Below, piece after piece: positions 42,291 through 51,860 of a stretch of 64,000 nt of DNA (position 1 is the first letter of the stretch; each line of letters begins with the position of its first letter). The stretch spans positions 4,364,001 to 4,428,000 of the forward strand of contig NZ_CP087138.1 of the NCBI RefSeq assembly GCF_021650705.1. Direction: 5' to 3'. The notes beneath the pieces were generated by a model. That model made no database searches and was not told where the DNA came from. It was given only the letters and a program-made list of their open reading frames with translations. Made by a program: the position numbers and the translations under genes. The DNA comes from Pseudomonas sp. KNUC1026. Lineage in GTDB: Bacteria; Pseudomonadota; Gammaproteobacteria; Pseudomonadales; Pseudomonadaceae.

Positions 42291-43046
42291 TTAAAAAGGT
42301 GACTTCACATCAGGCATGTATTGATAGGCCATCAGTACTGCATCCAAGGGGGCGTCAACACCGCCCAATTTGCAATTTACTATATTAATCCACTTCACTG
42401 CTGTGCTGACCTGCCCCTTGCTAAGCCAGTCTTTTTCGAGATTCTCCCTCAAGAACTTTTTCCCCATATCAAAAAGTTTGTTTTTATCGAAAACCCCTTC
42501 GATTTTGGATCTGCATAATTTATACGCATATTTGCGTTGCGATTTTCCAGGCGACTTTATTTCTGAAACACCGTGATATTTTTCATAGGCAGAAATACCT
42601 TTTTCATATTCTTCCGCAAGAAAGCATGCTGTGACATACTCGTCTAAAAACCAACTACCCAGCCCTGCCTTACCCCAATTCTGTATATTTTCGGACTTTT
42701 CCAACCAATTGGATGCTACGGCCCAACATGAAACTTCAGCCTGGTCCTGCATAACCCAAGCTCCGATACTGCGATACTGATGTAGCCGAGCCATATAAAA
42801 ATCAAGATCGCCCCCGAAGCTATCCTTCCTCGATATTGCCAATTCAATTCTAGATATCATTTCGGGCATGTAACATTGAACTTGATCATAACACCCAACA
42901 AGCCACCCCCAAAATATGGTGTCTATCGAGTGACACGCTAAATTTCCAAGCGCAACACTTTGTTCCGGCTTTTCCTTTAGCGAACGCAACCCCGAACTCA
43001 ACACATGTTTTTTTCTATCAAACATATCCAAGCTTTTCACATTCAT
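42291..43046 (-). CDS. Probable immunity protein for the adjacent toxin tail (unrecognised family)
   Basis: A 251-residue, largely helical cytosolic protein (MNVKSLDMFDRKKHVLSSGL...), with no signal peptide or membrane segment. Its ATG overlaps the stop of the toxin-tail fragment (ATGA), the standard toxin-immunity arrangement, and its AT-rich composition matches the other immunity genes. I cannot assign a named Imm family, so the function is inferred from position. Confidence 0.6.
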   Translation of the reverse strand: MNVKSLDMFDRKKHVLSSGLRSLKEKPEQSVALGNLACHSIDTIFWGWLVGCYDQVQCYMPEMISRIELAISRKDSFGGDLDFYMARLHQYRSIGAWVMQDQAEVSCWAVASNWLEKSENIQNWGKAGLGSWFLDEYVTACFLAEEYEKGISAYEKYHGVSEIKSPGKSQRKYAYKLCRSKIEGVFDKNKLFDMGKKFLRENLEKDWLSKGQVSTAVKWINIVNCKLGGVDAPLDAVLMAYQYMPDVKSPF

Positions 43047-43290
43047 ATTCTCTTACCGTTAACATAAACAGCTGGGACAGAGTTTTTCGCTGCTCCAGCT
43101 CCAACAGTATTCGCCTTGAAATTTCCTGACCTTATATTCTTTAAAGCTTGATCCTTAATATCATCCAACAATGATTTTGATACTGGTTTCCCCCAGCGTC
43201 CCAATTGCACGCCCCATCGGAACAATGTATGCGCCTGGATCGCCTGCCACTGCCGGTAAGGCTCGTGCCGAGGGCTCCGAGGCGGAAAAA
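43043..43290 (-). pseudogene. Displaced CdiA C-terminal toxin fragment
   Basis: The upstream part reads EPSARALPAVAGDPGAYIVP then MGRAIGTLG in one frame. The rest reads KPVSKSLLDDIKDQALKNIR and ends VYVNGKRI in another. One extra G in the run at 43190-43194 explains the switch. It has no start codon, secretion domain or promoter of its own, so it is an orphan CT module that would need recombination onto a full cdiA. The toxin fold is not recognised. Confidence 0.6.
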
Positions 43291-43326
43291 TAGCGTCTAC
43301 TTCAGATCAACCCTAGGTATTTACAG

Positions 43327-43596
43327 TTAGCAAGAAACATTCAAACCGCAAGCAGAGATAAAATCATGCACCGGCATATCAAGAAAGCTATTCGCCCCAG
43401 CGGAAAGAACATCTTGCAACCGGACGATGCCTTTTTCAAAATTCAAAGAAACGTCAAAGCAATTAAATTCGAATTCCCTAAGCAGGACGCTTTTTGAGCA
43501 AATTCGCTCATCAAAGGCGTTTTTCAGAATAGAGCGCACGCTGTCGTCCAACTCCTGAGCGACAAATCGATCTATTAGTGTGTCAACACTACTCAT
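43327..43596 (-). CDS. Immunity protein of the cdiA-2 toxin
   Basis: An 89-residue acidic protein (MSSVDTLIDRFVAQELDDSV...). I choose ATG 43596 because AAGGG lies six bases upstream. An ATG two codons earlier (43602) sits directly on that site. It begins 12 bases after the stop of the cdiA-2 toxin, and its size is typical of CdiI proteins. The family is not certain. It lies in AT-rich sequence. Confidence 0.7.
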   Translation of the reverse strand: MSSVDTLIDRFVAQELDDSVRSILKNAFDERICSKSVLLREFEFNCFDVSLNFEKGIVRLQDVLSAGANSFLDMPVHDFISACGLNVSC

Positions 43597-44740
43597 AGCC
43601 ATCCCTTACTAGTATGGGAATGCAGTATGAATCACTCCATCCCGAACATTTATCTTGATTGTCGACGTTGGAGCGCCTGAAATATTAGTTCCAATCACCT
43701 TACCTGCATTGTACTCAACAATGTATCCCCCTGGGCCGTTAGGAGTTACCTTCCCATATCTTAGTGCGCTATCAACATAATTAGAGACATCTTTAATAGA
43801 TGTTCCCTCCGAAAACTTACCAATATTCACAAATCCTGAATCAGGCCCATGCCGATAGAATACATGCTCGATACCTGTCATCAAACCGCCTTTTTTATAT
43901 GTGTTCGCGCCCCATGATGCATCTATTTGTTTCGGCGCTGGCAATGCCTTAATTGTGTCATCGACGGCCGTCCCAGTAGCTTTTGTACCTGTTGCAGGCC
44001 CAACCAAGTCAGACGGATAATACGCTCTCTCCACCACATCGCCACCGGCAGAAACGCCCTTCCCCCCGGCCGTAACCAACCCTTTTGCCGTTGTTCCCAG
44101 CCCAACGGCAGCAAGCGCACCCGTTACTGCATTACCCGCCAACGCCCATCCATTCTTGTCGTCAATGGCCTTCAGGCCGCCAACGACTGACCCACCCCCC
44201 ATCGCACTTAGCGATAAAACCTGAATCGCACGTCCTGGCAAACCACCTAAAAACTCAAGCGCCGCCTGGCCGATATTCGCCTCGCCCTGCGTATGGTTAT
44301 TGATAGTGATGTATTGCTTTGCTTTGTCATAAATCTTTTCGTCGGGCCCCTTTCCTCGCAGCCAAGCAATATTGCCCAACAGGCTATCGCTGTGTTCCCG
44401 GTTTACGACTGCCTCCTGCTTCTGCGCCTCCTCGCTCGCAGCAAAGTAGTTCGGATAGGTTCGGTAGCCGGGACCTTCAGTCAACAGTCCTTTCAATAGC
44501 TGCTGGGCGACTGCAGTTCCGTACACCTGCTGCTGCTGATAGGTGTACACCTGCAGGTAGGCCTGTAAATCAGTCCTATCCTGGGCCGTCATGAGCTCAG
44601 GGCTAAGACGAGCTTTTTCCAGAAGATAATCACTTTGCTGATCGGCTTCGTAGAGTGCAATCAGTTGCGCAGAAGCAGCCGGGTCATGGTCTTCCATTAC
44701 CTTTTTCTTGAGCTCTTCAAGCCGTTCTCGGGCCTGGTGG

Positions 44741-45594
44741 CTAGGCTCTGTACGAAACCAACTGTTTTAAACACCGCAACGAGCACGCCAGCGAAACCAT
44801 AGCGGCAAAGCTCTCTGCCAGCTTGTCATAGCGCGTACCAATTCTGCGGTTGTCTTTGAGCCAGCCGAACATCCGCTCAATGATGTTCCGCTGCGCGTAT
44901 TTGGGCTTGTCGAACAGGCGAGGCAAGCCCGGTTTCGGCTTGCGCTTCATCATCCGAAGGGGAATGACGGGCTGCATTCGATAGCGGTCGCAGTATTGGC
45001 GCAGCGCCTCGGCGTCATAACCTTTGTCTGCTAGTAGCCATCTGCAGCGCTTGCGTGGCCGGCCACGTACAGTCGGAAGATGGGCGCCGTCCAGGAGGGG
45101 TTGGGCGTAGTTGATGTCGCTTGCGTTGCCACCGGAGAGCAGAAAGCGAAGAGGAATGCCGTTAGCGTCGCACAGCATATGAATCTTGGTGGTGAAGCCT
45201 CCGCGGCTGCGGCCTAGAGCATGATCGGCGGGTTCGTCAGGCCCCCTTTTTTACCCGCGCCGGAGGCCGAGCGGGAGGCACGTATGGCGGTTGAATCGAT
45301 CATCCAGGTCTTCAGATCGATCCGGCCTTTTTCGTTGAGCTTCAGTTGCAGCCGTTTGAGCATCTGGCTGAAGACACGTTGGTTTCGCCAATCGCGAAAG
45401 CGCTGATAGACGCTTGACCAGGGCCCGAAATCCTCCGGCATGTCGCGCCATGGTGCTCCCGAACAGAGTACCCACAGGATGCCATTGAGCATCTGCCGAT
45501 CATCACGACGGGGGCGACCTTTGCGCTGCGGACCTGTGAAAAGATCCGCTACCAAATCCCAAGCTTCATCCGAAATATCGTACCGACTGGCCAT
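44741..45594 (-). CDS. IS5-family transposase, orfA/orfB with likely -1 frameshift
   Basis: orfA (from 45594, MASRYDISDEAWDLVADLF, 126 residues) carries catalytic Asp in MIDSTAIRA. orfB carries Asp in LLADKGYDAEALRQ and Glu in IIERMFGWLKDNRR. orfB lies in the -1 frame. The run AAAAAAG near 45250 is a typical slippery site, so the active protein is probably made by programmed -1 frameshifting, as in other IS427-group elements. The stop TAG of orfB uses the flanking TA. Confidence 0.88.
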
Positions 45595-45687
45595 TAGAGG
45601 ATTCCTTTCCCTGGATGGCGGGAGACTCTACGGCAACTGCTCTGCGGTGTGGGTTTGGCTGAGTTTCTGCCAATTACGTACAGAGCC
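44744..45687 (-). mobile_element. IS5-family (IS427-type) element, copy 2, inserted in cdiA-2
   Basis: A complete 944-bp element with ends GGCTCTGTACG / CGTACAGAGCC, flanked by the duplicated TA target at 44742-44743 and 45688-45689. It is oriented with its transposase on the minus strand. It is nearly identical to copy 1 and close to copy 3. Precise removal would rejoin the cdiA-2 frame. Confidence 0.92.
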
Positions 45688-47302
45688 TAAGAAAGTTATA
45701 TTGCGTAGCACTGGCATTCACCGCTGACGCCACTTCCACACTCTTCTGATCCCCGCCCTGCAACGACGCAGACAACACACCAATCAACTGCGAATTCATC
45801 ACCAGCAGGCGTTTTTTGTCCTCTGGCGCCATACCGCTGTAGGCGTCCGACAGCGACTTCACGATCGCCTCATTCACACCGGCCGCCAGCGCACCCGTTT
45901 TGAAATCACCGCCCATGGCTTCGGCAGCCAAGCCGCCCATTAACGCGTGCAGGCCGATCTTCGCCGCTTTGCCGTCGTCGAAGCCGTAGTCCCTGCCGAT
46001 GTCACCCACCAGGTTGAACCCGGCAGCCACGAAGGTGTTCACCAGGCTCTGTTGCAGCGCATCACCCAGGCTACCCTTCTGCCCCAGCGCCTTGTTCAAC
46101 AGCGCGGAGGTACTGTTTTGCAGTGTCTGGCTAGCTGCGAACTGGCCAATACCCGACCAGGTGGACAGCCCGTTCTTTGCCGTGACAGCAGCGGTATTGC
46201 TGAGGGCGTTGGAAGTGCTGGAGGTTTTTGCAGCCCCTTCCACTGCGCTTTGCCCGGTTTGAGTACTGGTCCATTCGTCATACAGCCCCGCCGTCAAACC
46301 GGCCGTGATGCCGGAAACCGCATAGCCCTTGAGCGCATCCTTGGACACGACCTGTTTGAGTGTCAGCCCCAGGTCGCCGCCGTTGTTGATGAACCCGATT
46401 CCTGCATTGCTGGCCATGCCGACCAACACAGCTGAGGCTGCGGCGTTGGCCCAACCGGCCGCAGCTCCAGCAGTCGTCGCGGTTGCAGCGGTACTGGCGG
46501 CCCAGGCGCTGCCGGCAGTCACGCTCGCGCCTGCGCTGCTTGCAGCACCCGCCACCAACCCACTGGCCGCGCCCGCCGTGAAGTACGCAATGATGATCGC
46601 GATCACCAGTTGTGCCGCCCCGCCCAGCCCGGAGTGGCTGTACTTGTACGAGTCGTGCACTTCCTTGACCTGCCGCCAGTCCACGTCACCGCGGGCTTCG
46701 GCGTCTTTCAGCCAGGCCAGGTCCGGGTTCACCGCCACCATCGCGTCGATGGTCTGGTGCACGCTTTGCTGATTCACCTCCTTCACGTCCACGGTGATCC
46801 GCTGGGCGGCCTGGATCATCAGCTCGCCCTGCACCGCCATTTCGGTCTGGCGCACGGTTTCGTCGGTGCGGCCCTTGCCGCTCATGCTGTTCCAGACCGC
46901 CGAGTTGCTGCTCTTCTCGTGGCTCTCCTGATGCAGGTCCTTCACCGCCTCGAAGGTGACTGCCCCGCCGCTGTCGATGGTCAGGTCCTTCGCGGTCTCA
47001 AGCCGGGCGCCCTGATAGGTCTGGTCGCCACCGCTGGCCAGGGTGATATCCCCGCCCGCCTTGACCTGGCTGCCAACGTTGGTGACATCCGTCACCTCAT
47101 CGCGCTGGGTCTTCTTGCTGCCGAAGCCGCCCTTCTTCTTCATGTCGTACAGCGAGTAGTCGCTGTCCTGGGCGGCGAGCAGGTTCAGTTTCCCGCCGGC
47201 CACCAGGTACGCTTCGTTCGCGGCGGTTAGGTTGCTGGCGGTGACGGTCATGTCCTGCCCAGCGCTCAGATCGAGGTTGCCGCCAGAGGTGATGGTGGTG
47301 CT

Positions 47303-48104
47303 CACCTGGCTGACATGATCCTCCTGCGCCGTCACCTTCTTCGTCTTGGCATACAGGTGCGACTCATCCGCCGCCGCGCTCACCAGCAGGTTCTCACCCG
47401 CCGCCACCGCCACATCACGCTTGGCCTCCAGCTGGCTCGCGACCAGGCTCACGTCGCGCCCGGCCTGGATGCTCAGGTCACGCCCGGCGGTGGCGCGAGC
47501 CCCTAGCTGGGTGATGTCGCTGCTGTTGCGGTTGCTGTCCAGGTACAGGCTGTTGTTCACCTGGGTGGCGTCGACATTCACATCGCGGCCGGCGCGCAGC
47601 GCCAGGTCGCGGCCGCTTTGCAGCACGCCGCCGGTGTTGCTGATGTCACGCCCGGCGCTGATCGCCAGGTCGTTGGCCGCTTCGATGCGCGCGGCGCTGT
47701 CGGCGAAGCCGCGCTGTTCGGTCTTGGTGCCGGCGCTGCTTTGGTGGGTGGTCAGCGTACGTTCGTTGATCACGTCGCCGTTGATCGCCGTGGCGCTCAC
47801 GTCGCGCCCGGCGATGATGCCGCCGGCCTTGTTGACGATGGTGTTGCCTGCCAGCAGGTCCAGGCTGCCGCCGGCCTGGATCAGCCCGCTGTTGGTCAGG
47901 TCGCCGGCGGCCTTGGCGCTCAGGTTGTTGCTGGCCTTGAGGGTGCCGACGTTGGTCAGGTCCTTGCCGGCGATCAGGCTCACGTCGTTGCCGGCGATCA
48001 GTGCGCCGTTGGGGCCCAGCCGGCCGTTGGCCTGGGCAAGGTACACCACCGGCACCAGTACCTGCTCGCCGTTCACTTCCTGGCTCTCCAGCCAGACGAT
48101 GTCG
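47303..48104 (-). repeat. 802-bp cdiA segment duplicated at 62420-63221
   Basis: The two segments align without a gap at a constant offset of 15117, with only a few mismatches (for example near 48015 versus 63130). The segment encodes haemagglutinin repeats and gives long homology for recombination between cdiA-2 and the main cdiA. Confidence 0.92.
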
Positions 48105-48251
48105 TCGAGATCGTAACCGAGCTTGCCGAGCAGGTAGTCCGAGTTCAGGAGCTGGTGCAGGTCGGTGAGGGCTGGATCGGTTTTGATCGGGCGGGTTGCT
48201 GGTATGGAAAGGAATCGCTACCCTTGCGCGTCGCTGTCAATCCAGCGACCG

Positions 48252-48463
48252 GGTTTGGCGACTCGGACAGGCAAAGGCGTATCAGCGCCTACCGCTCTTA
48301 ACCTTGGGCGCTTTTTTGTGCCTCGAGTTAAGTGTTATGGCGGCTGTGCGCGGGAGACTTTCGGGTCTGCCGGGTTCCTTTGCCCCGGTTCGCCAACCTG
48401 CGTACAGCTGCCACCCATCTCGTTTGGCGACGGGAGTGGCAGCTTCAATCGGCAAAGGCGTAT
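48252..48463 (+). promoter_or_regulatory. Repeat-containing leader upstream of two small plus-strand genes
   Basis: Two motifs recur: GTTTGGCGAC at 48253-48262 and 48422-48431, each followed by GGCAAAGGCGTAT at 48270-48282 and 48451-48463. The second copy ends 4 bases before the ATG at 48468. Between them lies a terminator-like hairpin. A shorter hairpin (AGGCG at 48275 with CGCCT at 48286) would compete with the terminator stem. This looks like a structured, possibly attenuating leader. The role is inferred. Confidence 0.45.
48285..48317 (+). terminator. Terminator-like hairpin inside the leader
   Basis: GCGCC at 48285-48289 and GGCGC at 48307-48311 form a stem, followed by TTTTTT. It lies about 150 bases before the first small gene, so it would stop transcription early unless an alternative fold forms. 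Confidence 0.5.
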
Positions 48464-48467
48464 AGAA

Positions 48468-48602
48468 ATGAATTACTCGAATATTGGAAAGGTGCATCCA
48501 CTAACTCATGGCCCGAAAGGGCTAAATGAAACAAGGGGATATTTCAATCGCCTGCCACCGGGCACTCAAGTGAATATGGTGATGCTTGGAGGTGCGAAAT
48601 GA
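48468..48602 (+). CDS. Small uncharacterised protein
   Basis: A 44-residue protein (MNYSNIGKVHPLTHGPKGLN...QVNMVMLGGAK) with no signal peptide or membrane segment. Longer in-frame starts exist upstream but run through the repeated non-coding leader, so I prefer ATG 48468, right after GGCAAAGGCGTATAGAA. Its stop overlaps the next start (ATGA), suggesting co-translation. I do not recognise the family. Confidence 0.5.
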   Translation: MNYSNIGKVHPLTHGPKGLNETRGYFNRLPPGTQVNMVMLGGAK

Positions 48603-48892
48603 GTTCAGTCTCCCAAATTTGCACCTATCTAGAAACGCTATCCGGTGGGTTGCCACAAAATTTCAGGCATGCCTTAAGACTCGAAATCGAGTCTCTCAAA
48701 GAAATCAATAAGCTTCTGGAAGACTCACGGCAGCGACTGAGCGATAACTGTTGTGCAGCAACTGTATTTCTAAAGGTACTGGATGCTGCGGATAGCACAC
48801 AGATTGGGAGCAACGACCTGCACTGTTTGTTGTTACCTGTGAAAAACTCAATCTACCGGGCGTGTTGTATTCTGGATGAGGCGCTCGGATAG
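48599..48892 (+). CDS. Small helical protein (DUF3077-like pattern, uncertain)
   Basis: A 97-residue helical protein (MSSVSQICTYLETLSGGLPQ...). The final helix (CLLLPVKNSIYRACCILDEA) resembles the tail of small Pseudomonas DUF3077-type proteins, but the match is weak. It overlaps the preceding small gene by 4 bases and is followed by a terminator. It is on the strand opposite to the toxin array and is probably not an immunity gene. Confidence 0.5.
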   Translation: MSSVSQICTYLETLSGGLPQNFRHALRLEIESLKEINKLLEDSRQRLSDNCCAATVFLKVLDAADSTQIGSNDLHCLLLPVKNSIYRACCILDEALG

Positions 48893-48935
48893 TCGGCTGT
48901 TGTTTTCAAAACAGTCCTCATTAGCTACTGTAACT

Positions 48936-48965
48936 AAGCCTTGTGTTTCGATGACGCAAGGCTTT
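48936..48965 (+). terminator. Terminator after the small plus-strand gene pair
   Basis: AAGCCTTG and CAAGGCTT form an 8-bp stem around a 13-base loop, with TTT at the end. It begins 44 bases after the stop at 48892. Confidence 0.6.
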
Positions 48966-49143
48966 GCGAACTCATGAATACTTCGCCATTCCACTCCAAT
49001 AAACCTTCCGCATTTAAAAATTCAAGATTCTATTCATGAAAGTCATACAGCTGGGAATGATTCAAAGCCACACGCAGTGAGCAGATAGTCGCCAACCCCA
49101 CATTGCAGTTAAGCGTTGGTGAAATTTTCACACCACGACCTGC

Positions 49144-49592
49144 TCATACACTCGAGCGTTTTTCAATCAATGTCTTTATGTATTTCAGCTTTTCCAATAT
49201 AAAATCAGAAAATGTTTGACTCAGAACATCAAGCTCATCCCACTCAGAGTTGATCTCTATAATCCTCCAATCATTTTCGCGTCAAAAGCATACAACACAT
49301 CACTTGAGTTTCCGCCAAATACATATAAAGCTTCATACCCTTCAATTGGGCGACCACATATATCTGAATATTTATTCAGCCCGTCATCGAGATAGAATGC
49401 TGCGTCTAGCTCTCCATATCCAAACTCACGGACAAATTCTAAGTAATCTGATGGAACCCTATGCTGAAGCGATTTATCAATATCTACCGACACCACACTT
49501 ACATCTTTCACGCGATAACCGAAATTACCTTCATACTTTTCAGAGGACACAATTGCTTCGATCAAAAACATTAGCTCGTTATTATTCTTCAT
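49144..49592 (-). CDS. Orphan SMI1/KNR4-like (SUKH) immunity protein (frameshifted in this sequence)
   Basis: MKNNNELMFLIEAIVSSEKY is followed by the SUKH core VPSDYLEFVREFGYGEL and YEALYVFGGNSSDVLYAFDA. The frame ends early at KMIGGL, but adding one A to the run at 49274-49277 continues it as AKNDWRIIEINSEWDELDVL and on to a stop at 49144, giving 149 residues. SUKH proteins commonly neutralise nuclease toxins. No partner toxin is visible, so it is an orphan. An in-frame ATG at 49694 would extend it, but conservation starts at 49592. Confidence 0.72.
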
Positions 49593-49942
49593 ATTAAGTA
49601 CCAAATGCTTTTTCAGCTGCTCCCTAGCCCTTTGAATAACACGCTGATGCTTGCAAAGGTTAATCTTCTGCAACCGCTTACGACTTTTCCCCATTCCCGA
49701 CCACGCTTACTGCGCAGGTAGCGACCATCGATCTAACAGCATCCGCCACAGCCGACTAATCTCAGATCGCGCAGACTACAGGCTCTTATTCAGAACGCCC
49801 TAATTAATGAAGTCGATCAAATTTATCGAACGGCAGTCACTGGATTCAATTTCATCAATTCAGAACTCTACCCTTTGAGCAAATGCACGAAAAGTTCTAG
49901 TCATTAAGATCGACCAGTTCGAGCCTTGTCTTCACCACGGGA

Positions 49943-50524
49943 TCATATAAACAAAAACTTCCAATAATCATCACCATCAACCATCCAATATCGCTCGGAG
50001 GTTGGAATCAGAAAATTAAAATCTGCACATTGAGCGAACCAGTCCGGGTATGCTGAGCTTTCATGGTCACGATAATCATCCATGTGCATGAATATTTTTC
50101 TGTCGAAATTTATGTAAAATCCTGGAAGTCTGGATTTTACTACGTTAGCTTGCTCAAATAACTTCTGCGTCAGACCTTCACCGGTCAAGAAATAACGCTC
50201 AATATCTTCGAATATTTTCTGGCCTCCGCCTAAGCATCCTCTTAAATCATCTGAAGATAGGATTTTTACGCTCGAAGAAGTTAGATATTGCAAGAAGTTA
50301 TCAGCGGTTAATTTCAATACCCCACCTCGGAACTCTCTACATGATTGCTCGTATTGCTCTTGCGTTATTTCCCCATCCTTAAGATAAGATTGATAGTCTC
50401 TTTCCGCATCGAGGCAAATATTGTACTTTTCATCCACGACCCAGTAGCTTCTTCCAAAATGCACATAGAAACAAATTCCTTTGTCTCCGTTCCAGAGGTC
50501 CTTGAGAATAGATTCTTCAAGCAT
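49943..50524 (-). CDS. Probable orphan immunity protein (unrecognised family)
   Basis: A 193-residue cytosolic, aromatic- and Asp-rich protein (MLEESILKDLWNGDKGICFY...IPTSERYWMVDGDDYWKFLF). I use ATG 50524. A TTG three codons upstream is possible. It begins 30 bases after the stop of the preceding immunity-like gene, is AT-rich, and has no toxin tail of its own. The immunity role is inferred from location only. Confidence 0.5.
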   Translation of the reverse strand: MLEESILKDLWNGDKGICFYVHFGRSYWVVDEKYNICLDAERDYQSYLKDGEITQEQYEQSCREFRGGVLKLTADNFLQYLTSSSVKILSSDDLRGCLGGGQKIFEDIERYFLTGEGLTQKLFEQANVVKSRLPGFYINFDRKIFMHMDDYRDHESSAYPDWFAQCADFNFLIPTSERYWMVDGDDYWKFLFI

Positions 50525-50553
50525 AATGTTCAAAAGCCAATTAAAAATTGCAC

Positions 50554-51396
50554 CTAGAAAATAAAAACCTCATTATAGGCATCTTCTACTTTTTGAGAAA
50601 CCTCATCGGAAACCGCATTAAATGAAGCGCATGCACTTAAGCAAAAATCAATTAGTTCATTATTAGGTAGGGCAGCTGTCCCAACGACCTTGGCAAATGC
50701 AACAACCTCAAAAACGAAAACATTGAAGGGTGAGAATATAAACTCTGCTCGCCACTGATCGTTCCCATCACTGGAGTGGGCTTTATGATAGTCAACGAGC
50801 TCGAAAAATCCTTGAACAGATACCCTAGCGAACTCAACAGAAACTGTCTTAAAGATACTATCTTGAATATCCACGCTGACCTGAGATGGATCTTTCTTCA
50901 TCATATATAGCCAGACCATAAAAGATTCAAAAGGCCTTTTTTTAAAATAAACCTCTCGAAGAGATTCAAAACGGTAAACCCTCAGCAGCATCTCTCCCAA
51001 TTCGTCGGACAAGTATCTCTCGTTCACAGCAATGACAGCCGCAAGAGTACAACAAAGTAAATCAATGACATGAAGTAATCTTGTGCTTTTCTCTTCCTGA
51101 CTCCCAAATCCAGCCATTATGCACTCGATTGAGATTTTAATACTCCAGTACGAATATATAATAGACTTCGAAAAGACCACCCCTTGATCAAGGTCACTAT
51201 CGTAGCAATAAACTTGGGCCTGCGTCCCATGATGAACTGATAATGCTCTAAGGTGGCTGGCCACGCTCATCATGCTAGGTCGGTCTTTCTTAGAAAGGGC
51301 CAGCATAAGACCCTGTGTGTAGAGATCGAGGCCTTCCTCGTTATTAGCTAGCCACTTTCGCGCGGCCTTGATATTTGAATCGAGATAGCTAGACAT
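50554..51396 (-). CDS. Probable immunity protein for the truncated toxin tail at 51399
   Basis: A 280-residue helical protein (MSSYLDSNIKAARKWLANNE...) with no signal peptide. Its ATG at 51396 lies 2 bases after the toxin stop, the classic toxin-immunity spacing. The upstream GGGTAAG could serve as ribosome site. The helical-repeat layout recalls large Imm families, but I cannot name one. Confidence 0.6.
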   Translation of the reverse strand: MSSYLDSNIKAARKWLANNEEGLDLYTQGLMLALSKKDRPSMMSVASHLRALSVHHGTQAQVYCYDSDLDQGVVFSKSIIYSYWSIKISIECIMAGFGSQEEKSTRLLHVIDLLCCTLAAVIAVNERYLSDELGEMLLRVYRFESLREVYFKKRPFESFMVWLYMMKKDPSQVSVDIQDSIFKTVSVEFARVSVQGFFELVDYHKAHSSDGNDQWRAEFIFSPFNVFVFEVVAFAKVVGTAALPNNELIDFCLSACASFNAVSDEVSQKVEDAYNEVFIF

Positions 51397-51398
51397 AT

Positions 51399-51681
51399 TT
51401 ATCTTACCCACAGAGAAACACGGACAACCTTATTCCGAAGGTCGACTCCAATTGCATTTCCACTAACACTCTGTAGACCCAACTCCTTATCAGCCAGCAC
51501 CTCGTCAAGCAAGGTCTGAGCTTTATATTTTTCAGCAACTGGCATATTTTTATATTTCCCCTGCCCGTTTGCTGCTTGTTCCAACACATCTTGAACAAAA
51601 AAGTCCATAGACTTTTGCCGATCCGATAAATTTGCGATATTCCCCACTGATGAACTTTTCACTTCTGAGAACACCAGTCTA
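51399..51681 (-). pseudogene. Truncated toxin C-terminus, cut at its start by an IS remnant
   Basis: The remaining frame reads GRLVFSEVKSSSVGNIANLS and ends VDLRNKVVRVSLWVR. The SEVKSS segment could be the E-x-K half of a PD-(D/E)xK nuclease core, but the first half is missing because IS sequence begins at 51682. It has no start in frame, so it is presumably silent unless transferred. Confidence 0.6.
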
Positions 51682-51779
51682 CCATCAGAGGATTCCTTTC
51701 AATTAATAGCGGGAAACTCTACGGCAAATGGCCTGCGGTACGGGTTTGGCTGAGTTTCTGCCAATTACGCACAGAGCCT
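51682..51779 (-). mobile_element. IS5-family left-end remnant
   Basis: About 98 bp matches the left end of the IS5 copies on the minus strand, from TAGGCTCTGTGCGTAATTGG through GAAAGGAATCCTCTGATGG (the orfA ribosome site and start), with several mismatches. It shows the element has been in this island for a long time. Confidence 0.8.
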
Positions 51780-51860
51780 AAGCCAGCCCCAAGATAGGCT
51801 TGATCTGTTCATTCATTTGTACAAAAGTCTCATAGCACATGTTCGGGTCATCGTTGAGAA

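Larger units (their letters stand above)
43609..48190 (-). pseudogene. cdiA-2: displaced cdiA fragment with RNase-like toxin tail, interrupted by an IS5 copy
   Basis: The fragment begins near 48190 (DPALTDLHQLLNSDYLLGK) with a deletion joining it to DIVWLESQEVNGE. Filamentous-haemagglutinin repeats follow (GRDVSATA, SAGRDISNTGG), then a DUF637-like hydrophobic region (SKDALKGYAVSGITAGL) and the toxin: GIEHVFYRHGPDSGF, ALRYGKVTPNGPGGY, INVRDGVIHTAFPY. This tail resembles BECR-fold RNases, with modest certainty. The IS at 44744-45687 splits it. Removing the IS and one TA restores one open frame (YNFL-SHQARERLEELKKK). It lacks a signal peptide and two-partner secretion domain. Confidence 0.75.

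Noticed and set aside
48165-48467. Reading frame upstream of the 44-residue small protein
   Set aside because: It translates the repeated hairpin-rich leader into Cys/Pro-rich sequence. The repeats align at the DNA level, not as protein, so I treat it as non-coding.
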